NCBI GenBank assembly: GCA_001780825.1
Contig: MFIX01000106.1
Coordinates: forward strand, 1 to 10,262
Direction of reading: 5' to 3'
DNA length: 10,262 nucleotides
Origin: Candidatus Glassbacteria bacterium RIFCSPLOWO2_12_FULL_58_11
GTDB lineage: Bacteria; Gemmatimonadota; Glassbacteria; GWA2-58-10
Shown here one piece after another: positions 6,216 through 10,262 of this stretch. The position numbers and the translations under genes are program-made. Position 1 is the stretch's first letter; the number at the start of each line of letters is the position of its first letter. A model generated the notes under the pieces. It did not search any database and was not told the origin of the DNA. It worked only from the letters and a program-made list of their open reading frames with translations.

Positions 6216-7133
6216 TCACCCTCTTAGATTAAATAATACACCGGCGAGAAACGCTCCGGCAAGAGTGTACGCCAGGTAGAGCAGCAGGAAGCGGTCGCCG
6301 TAGCCCTCCCGAAAAGCATAGAGCGCGGAGAGCTTGGTCGCCGGGCCGGAGATAAAAAAGGCCAGGACCGCCCCGCGGCCCAGCCCCAACTCGTAGAGGG
6401 CCTGCATTATCGGGATCGAGGCCCCGCCGCACTGGTAGAACGGTACTCCAAGCGCGATCGCCAGCAGGATGGAAAAGCTGCTGGATCGGCCGACCAGACT
6501 GCGCACGAACTCCGGCGGGACCAGGGCCTTGAGCGCCGCGCTTATCAGCAGGCTGACACTGAAGATTTTCAGGATAAACAGGCTCTGGCGCCATAAGGCG
6601 GTTAAAAATGGGCGCTCCTTAATCATCGCGGCGGGCTTCGCCTGAGAACCGGTTTCCGGAGCCCGTTTCGGAAAAAGCGACAGCCGGCCGGCAAACCGGC
6701 GGCACAGCAGCCCGGCGAAGAAACCGAGCGCAAGGGCCGAGACGGCCCGCGCCGCGGCCATAGGCCAGCCGAACGCCCCGTAGGTCAGCAGGAACAGGTT
6801 CGGGTCGATCAGCGGGCAGGCGAACAGGAAAGCCACCATCACCGGGGCCGGGAACCCCGCGGCGATCAGGGACACTGAAAGCGGCACTGCCAGGTACACC
6901 GGCAAGGGCGCGGCCATGCCGAGCAGGGCGGCGGCCAGGATATTAAGCGTACCTGCGGAGCGCAGGACTTTGAAACGCACGAGGGAGGGCAGTCGGCGCT
7001 GGAGAACGGCGATGACCAGTATCCCGGCCAGCAAATACGGGTACAGCTCTCTCAGCAGCTCCAGAAAATTATCCAGGATACGATAAGTGTAAGTCCGGCT
7101 GAAAATCCTTTCCAACTGGTATAAGAGGTCCAA
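6216..7133 (-). CDS. Permease of the ArsP/DUF318 (UPF0718) type
   Basis: A 305-residue inner-membrane protein with about eight hydrophobic segments in two similar halves separated by a charged loop (about 145-178). Each half has the family motif: GMAAPLPVYLAVPLSVSL followed by FLFACPLIDPNLF (about residues 72-114), and GVPFYQCGGASIPIMQAL followed by FFISGPATKLSAL (about 229-271). Characterised relatives such as ArsP export trivalent organoarsenicals, but most members have no known substrate. Cys235 lies in the second motif; the first repeat lacks the cysteine often found there, so arsenical export should not be assumed. The start is TTG at 7133, chosen because AAGGAG lies 9 nt upstream and no ATG or GTG fits. 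It diverges from the HAD gene and has its own promoter. Confidence 0.82.
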   Translation of the reverse strand: MDLLYQLERIFSRTYTYRILDNFLELLRELYPYLLAGILVIAVLQRRLPSLVRFKVLRSAGTLNILAAALLGMAAPLPVYLAVPLSVSLIAAGFPAPVMVAFLFACPLIDPNLFLLTYGAFGWPMAAARAVSALALGFFAGLLCRRFAGRLSLFPKRAPETGSQAKPAAMIKERPFLTALWRQSLFILKIFSVSLLISAALKALVPPEFVRSLVGRSSSFSILLAIALGVPFYQCGGASIPIMQALYELGLGRGAVLAFFISGPATKLSALYAFREGYGDRFLLLYLAYTLAGAFLAGVLFNLRG

Positions 7134-7171
7134 GTGCCGCTTCTCCTTTGAGCGCTGTAATCCTGTCGAAA

Positions 7172-7200
7172 ACGATACATTCCCGCCGGGGCAGGGTCAA
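7172..7200 (-). promoter_or_regulatory. Predicted sigma70 promoter of the permease gene
   Basis: On the - strand TTGACC (7200-7195, 5 of 6) is followed after 17 nt by TATCGT (7177-7172, 4 of 6). Transcription would start near 7165, giving a leader of about 30 nt with the AAGGAG site just before the TTG start. Confidence 0.5.
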
Positions 7201-7232
7201 GCAATTAAGAGTGCGCCATCCACAAGGCCGGC

Positions 7233-7261
7233 TTTACAATGTTCAGGCCGAAAGTTATATT
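7233..7261 (+). promoter_or_regulatory. Predicted sigma70 promoter of the HAD phosphatase gene
   Basis: TTTACA (7233-7238, 5 of 6) is separated by exactly 17 nt from TATATT (7256-7261, 5 of 6). The start would fall near 7268, at the first bases of the perfect hairpin 7266-7287. It is back to back with the permease promoter at 7172-7200, with 32 nt between the two -35 boxes. Confidence 0.58.
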
Positions 7262-7265
7262 ACCT

Positions 7266-7287
7266 GAAACGGCCCTCAGGCCGTTTC
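7266..7287 (+). promoter_or_regulatory. Strong hairpin at the predicted 5' end of the HAD mRNA
   Basis: GAAACGGCC (7266-7274), loop CTCA, GGCCGTTTC (7279-7287): a perfect 9-bp stem with a 4-nt loop. It resembles a terminator stem, but no T tract follows closely on either strand and it lies between divergent genes, where no transcript needs ending. Its position at the predicted transcription start suggests a 5' stabilising stem-loop or a DNA dyad bound by a regulator. Confidence 0.6.
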
Positions 7288-7323
7288 GGCGTTTAAGACC
7301 TAATTTCACCGTGAAAGACTCGC

Positions 7324-7950
7324 ATGATAAAAAATATCCTTTTTGATATCGGCTCTGTACTGCTGCAATTCGACCGCGAGGCCACGATCCGCGAGTATTC
7401 CTGCTACAGCGGGATAGCCGCGCCCGCTGAGCTGGCTTTCGAAAGCGTTTTTCTGCCTGGGCAATGGCAGAAAATGGAAACCGGCGAAATGAAATCCGAG
7501 GAATATTATGAGCTTTTTATAAAGGCCAGCGGCTGCCGGATCAGCTTCCGGCATTTTTGCCTCATCTGGTGCATGCATTTCCGCGAGGACCGGGAGATGA
7601 TCGCCCTGGGCCGTGCCCTGGCCTCGAAATTCAAGCTATATTTCCTCTCCAATACCGGCCCCCTGCATATCCCCGGGCTCTATGACCGTTTCCCCAGCCT
7701 GCTGTTTTTCCACGGCCAGGCCCTTTCCTGGGACCTGGGCGTGCTGAAACCTGACCCCGCATTCTTCGCTCGCGCCTTAGACAAATTCTCACTGCGCGCC
7801 CCGGAGTGCCTGTTTATCGACGATCAGCTCTGCAATGTGGAGACGGCGCGCGCTCTGGGGATCCAATCCATCCAGCATTTGAGCGCGGAAAAGACCGCGG
7901 CCGCTATATCCGCCGCTCTCGATCTGGATGGAGCCTCCCCGGAGCTTTGA
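7324..7950 (+). CDS. HAD-superfamily phosphatase, YihX-like (sugar-phosphate phosphatase type)
   Basis: A 208-residue haloacid dehalogenase-superfamily hydrolase, subfamily IA. Motif I is ILFDIGSVLLQFD with nucleophile Asp8; as in E. coli YihX, the position two residues later is Gly rather than the usual Asp. Motif II is YFLSNT (Ser109), motif III has Lys142 in LGVLKPDPAFF, and motif IV is FIDDQLCNVETARALGI with Asp166 and Asp167. The SNTxxLH and DLGxxKP strings match YihX, an alpha-D-glucose-1-phosphate phosphatase, so a sugar-phosphate substrate is plausible but not proven. An inserted helical cap (about 18-95) follows motif I, with a CMHF stretch rich in aromatic residues. The Shine-Dalgarno is weak (GAAAG). 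Cytosolic, single gene with its own promoter. Confidence 0.86.
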   Translation: MIKNILFDIGSVLLQFDREATIREYSCYSGIAAPAELAFESVFLPGQWQKMETGEMKSEEYYELFIKASGCRISFRHFCLIWCMHFREDREMIALGRALASKFKLYFLSNTGPLHIPGLYDRFPSLLFFHGQALSWDLGVLKPDPAFFARALDKFSLRAPECLFIDDQLCNVETARALGIQSIQHLSAEKTAAAISAALDLDGASPEL

Positions 7951-8037
7951 TCCGCCCGGTCAGGTGCCGATATTCAGCGGGGCATTAAAGCCCGGTACGT
8001 TCGGCTGTCATACATCGCGCCCCGGCCCCTAAAGCGG

Positions 8038-8066
8038 TTGCCATTCCCCGGAATAGTATGTATATT
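8038..8066 (+). promoter_or_regulatory. Predicted sigma70 promoter of prfB-lysS
   Basis: TTGCCA (8038-8043, 5 of 6) is followed after 17 nt by TATATT (8061-8066, 5 of 6). Transcription would start near 8073, giving a leader of about 115 nt. A second, perfect TATAAT at 8074-8079 has no matching -35 and may be an alternative or chance. The rest of the 237-nt gap 7951-8187 shows no ORF, tRNA or convincing terminator for the HAD gene. Confidence 0.58.
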
Positions 8067-8187
8067 ATTTGGTTATAATTTATAGCGTTCCGGCCGACGG
8101 CGCGATCCGGCGGATAAGAGCGGCAGTAACCAATAGAATTTGAATGTCCGGAATATTGATTTGCCATTTCCCTGGAAGGGAGACAAA

Positions 8188-9307
8188 GTGAGCGAAGGGC
8201 TTAAAGTGCTGGAAAAAATTCGCGATCAGGTGCGCGTTCTGAGCAGCCGGCTGGATAATCTACGGGGTTATCTTTGACCTCGAACATAAGAATGCCCGGG
8301 TGGCCGAGCTGGAAAAGCGGATGGCCGAGGCGGATTTCTGGAATGACCAGGAGCAGGCGCGCAAGATAATCGAGCAAGCCAAGGAGATCAAGCGCTGGAC
8401 CGATCCGGTCCGCGCCATAAAAAACCGGCTCAAGGACCTGGAAGAGCTGGCCGAGCTGGCCGGAGAGGAAGAGGATGGGCTGGGGGAGGAGCTGATCCGG
8501 GATGCCGGCCAGATCGAAAAACAGCTTGAGGAGCTCGAGCTGCTGCACATGCTCTCAGGCAAGGATGATGAGCGGGATGCCCTGCTCACAATCCATCCGG
8601 GGGCCGGCGGCACCGAGAGCCAGGACTGGGCCCAGATGCTGATGCGCATGTACGCCCGCTGGATCGAAAACCACGGGTTCAAGAGCCAGCTTCTCGACCT
8701 GCTGCCCGGCGAGGAGGCGGGGATAAAGAGCGCTACTCTGGAGGTGAAAGGCCGCTATGCGTTCGGCTACCTCAAGGCCGAAAAAGGCGTGCACCGGCTG
8801 GTGCGGATCAGCCCCTTTGACGCCAACAGCCGCCGCCACACCTCGTTCGCCTCGGTTTTCGTCTACCCCGAGGTCGAGGACAACCTCGAGGTCAAGATCG
8901 AGGAAAAAGATTTGCGGATAGACACATACCGCTCCAGCGGCGCCGGCGGCCAGCACGTCAACAAGACCGAATCCGCGGTGCGGATCACCCATCTGCCCAC
9001 CGGCATTGTCACCCAGTGCCAGAACGAGCGCAGCCAGCACCGCAATAAGGATAACGCGATGAAAATCCTCCGGGCGCGGCTCTACGAGCACATGCTCCTG
9101 GCGGAGAAAGCCGAAAGGGATGTGCTCGAGGCCGAGAAGAAAGAGATCGCCTGGGGCAGCCAGATCAGAAGCTACGTCCTTCACCCCTACACCCTGGTCA
9201 AGGACCACCGGACCGGAGTGGAGACCGGCAATGCGCCGGGAGTGCTGGAGGGCAACCTCGATCCCTTTATTCAGGGCTACCTCAAGAAGTTCGGCGGACA
9301 GGGCTGA
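8188..9307 (+). CDS. prfB: Peptide chain release factor 2, with programmed +1 frameshift (join 8188..8274, 8276..9307)
   Basis: RF2 recognises UGA and UAA stop codons in the ribosomal A site and triggers peptide release. The reading frame begins at GTG 8188, with GGAAGGGAG (8174-8182) 5 nt ahead, and runs 29 codons to CTT then an in-frame TGA at 8275-8277. Reading continues in the +1 frame from GAC 8276, giving a 372-residue product (E. coli RF2 is 365). The joined sequence LRGYLDLEHK fits RF2 (E. coli LRGVFDYDAK). The stop-codon-recognising SPF tripeptide is at residues 208-210 (codons 8810-8818), and the peptidyl-hydrolysis GGQ is at 253-255 (8945-8953) in SGAGGQHVNKTESAVR. A separate start at ATG 8300 would lose the N-terminal helix and is not preferred. 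The gene itself ends in TGA, read by its own product. lysS follows after 71 nt, as in many bacteria. Confidence 0.97.
8263..8278 (+). promoter_or_regulatory. prfB programmed +1 frameshift site (SD-like element, CTT TGA C)
   Basis: The sequence reads CGG GGT TAT CTT TGA C. CTT-TGA-C (8272-8278) is the conserved slippery core: peptidyl-tRNA-Leu slips one base forward from CUU to UUU when RF2 is scarce and UGA termination is slow. GGGGT (8264-8268) is the internal Shine-Dalgarno-like stimulator; it pairs with ACCUC of 16S rRNA with one G-U pair, and stands 3 nt before CTT. E. coli has AGGGGG-TAT-CTTTGAC, so the layout is the same with a shorter G run. This gives negative autoregulation of RF2. 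Confidence 0.96.
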
Positions 9308-9378
9308 GCCTTCAACCGGCGATAACAAATTTATCTTTTCGGCGCTTTCGGCTGCGAACGATAGAAAGACGGTAAATA

Positions 9379-10262
9379 ATGGAAGACCGGCATCAACTGG
9401 TACAGGTAAGGCTGGAAAAGCTGGAGAAGCTGCGCGGGATGGGTGTCAACCCGTTTCCCTATGCCTTCGAGGCCAGCGGCCGCTCCGGGAGGCTTATCGC
9501 GGGTTTCACGGACAGCGAGACGCCGGAACAGGGAGAGCACCACAGTCTGGCCGGCCGGATTGTCTCGTTACGCGGCATGGGCAAGGTAACTTTCGCGCAT
9601 ATCAATGACGGCGAGGGCCAGATCCAGCTCTATATCCGCAAGGACAAGATCGGCGAGAACACCTATGCGGTGGCGGACCTGCTGGACCTGGGCGATATAA
9701 TCGGGGTCCGGGGTTTTCTCTTCCGCACCCATGCGGGCGAGGTCACCCTGCATGCCGAATCTCTCGAGCTGCTGGCTAAGAGCGTCCGGCCCCTGCCCGT
9801 GGTCAAGGAGAAGGTAGTCGGCGAGGAAAAACAGGTCTTCGACAAGGTGGAGGACAAGGAGCTGCGCTACCGTCAGCGCTATGTCGACCTGCTGGTCAAT
9901 CCTGAGGTCCGGGAGGTTTTTCGTAAGCGGACCCGGATGATCAACCGCATCCGCGCCTTTCTGGACGAGCGGGAGTTCCTCGAGGTCGAGACCCCGATGC
10001 TGCAGCCGATCTATGGCGGGGCCACGGCGCGGCCCTTTACCACGTTCCACAATGCGCTCGACCGCACGCTTTACCTGCGGATTTCCAATGAATTGTACCT
10101 GAAGCGGCTGGTGGTCGGCGGGCTGAACCGGGTTTACGAGTTCTCGCGGGATTTCCGCAACGAGGGCGTGGACCGCAACCATAACCCGGAGTTCACCATG
10201 CTCGAGTTCTACCAGGCTTTCGCCGACTACCGTCAGATGATGGACCTGGTCGAGCAACTGGT
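9379..10262 (+). CDS. lysS: Class II lysyl-tRNA synthetase (3' end outside window)
   Basis: Charges tRNA-Lys with lysine in the cytosol. The visible 294 codons, open to the right edge, cover about 60 percent of a family length near 500. The N-terminal OB-fold anticodon-binding domain spans about residues 55-150 (SLAGRIVSLRGMGKVTFAHI, then GQIQLYIRKD). The class II catalytic domain starts with RYRQRYVDLLVNPEVR; motif 1 is around FLEVETPMLQPIYGGATARP, followed by SNELYLKRLVVGGLNRVYE, and motif 2 is FRNEGVDRNHNPEFTMLEFY. Motif 3 lies beyond the window. The start ATG at 9379 is preferred because the protein then aligns with the family N-terminus; the ribosome binding site is weak. It lies 71 nt after prfB with no terminator between, so cotranscription is likely. 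Confidence 0.95.
   Translation, partial: MEDRHQLVQVRLEKLEKLRGMGVNPFPYAFEASGRSGRLIAGFTDSETPEQGEHHSLAGRIVSLRGMGKVTFAHINDGEGQIQLYIRKDKIGENTYAVADLLDLGDIIGVRGFLFRTHAGEVTLHAESLELLAKSVRPLPVVKEKVVGEEKQVFDKVEDKELRYRQRYVDLLVNPEVREVFRKRTRMINRIRAFLDEREFLEVETPMLQPIYGGATARPFTTFHNALDRTLYLRISNELYLKRLVVGGLNRVYEFSRDFRNEGVDRNHNPEFTMLEFYQAFADYRQMMDLVEQL

Noticed and set aside
8275..8277. In-frame TGA near the start of prfB considered as a disabling mutation
   Set aside because: Its context, an SD-like GGGGT followed by TAT CTT TGA C, is the known programmed frameshift site, and the +1 frame continues directly into RF2.
8555..9328. A 257-codon open frame on the - strand
   Set aside because: It lies opposite prfB, whose SPF and GGQ motifs confirm the + strand gene.

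Overview
The window is a chromosomal segment from a high-G+C bacterium. It is dense with genes and carries mostly housekeeping and metabolic functions. I see no phage, plasmid, transposase, CRISPR or tRNA/rRNA signature. The mix of class II lysyl-tRNA synthetase next to prfB, a DUF4416 protein, an oligopeptidase B and a plant-glucuronokinase-like GHMP kinase suits a Gram-negative-type bacterium of the deltaproteobacterial, FCB or candidate-phylum kind. No single gene fixes the phylum, so this is an impression only. Promoters look sigma70-like (TTGACA/TATAAT) and genes mostly have GGAGG-type ribosome binding sites.

Layout. (1) Positions 1-1638, + strand: the C-terminal part of an oligopeptidase B-like S9A peptidase, followed after 41 nt by a YjbQ/UPF0047 protein. 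(2) 1639-1935: noncoding, with two GTAGGGGCG-type palindromes and a + strand intrinsic terminator. (3) 1936-4447, - strand: a GalU-type UTP-sugar-1-phosphate uridylyltransferase, a GHMP sugar kinase whose start overlaps the galU stop (ATGA), and a five-helix Yip1-like membrane protein. Their promoter (TTGACA/TCTAAT) sits just upstream, with a dyad around the -10 box. (4) 4618-6023, - strand: an arylamine N-acetyltransferase-like protein overlapping (ATGA) a DUF4416 protein. (5) 6024-6215: noncoding, with a third palindrome. (6) 6216-7133, - strand: an ArsP/DUF318-type permease with a TTG start, divergent from (7) 7324-7950, + strand: a YihX-like HAD phosphatase whose predicted mRNA begins with a strong hairpin. 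(8) 8188-10262, + strand: prfB, with an intact programmed +1 frameshift site, then lysS, which runs off the window.

How the genes fit together. The kinase and uridylyltransferase could form a two-step route from a free sugar, glucuronate being the best guess, to a UDP-sugar. The YihX-like phosphatase acts on sugar phosphates but lies in a separate transcription unit. prfB-lysS is a known conserved translation pair, and RF2 controls its own synthesis through the in-frame UGA at 8275-8277.

I found no clear new defence or mobile system. The points most worth a second look are the kinase-uridylyltransferase couple, the palindromes with shared arms but unrelated self-complementary cores, the overlapping NAT-DUF4416 pair, and the leader hairpin of the HAD gene.
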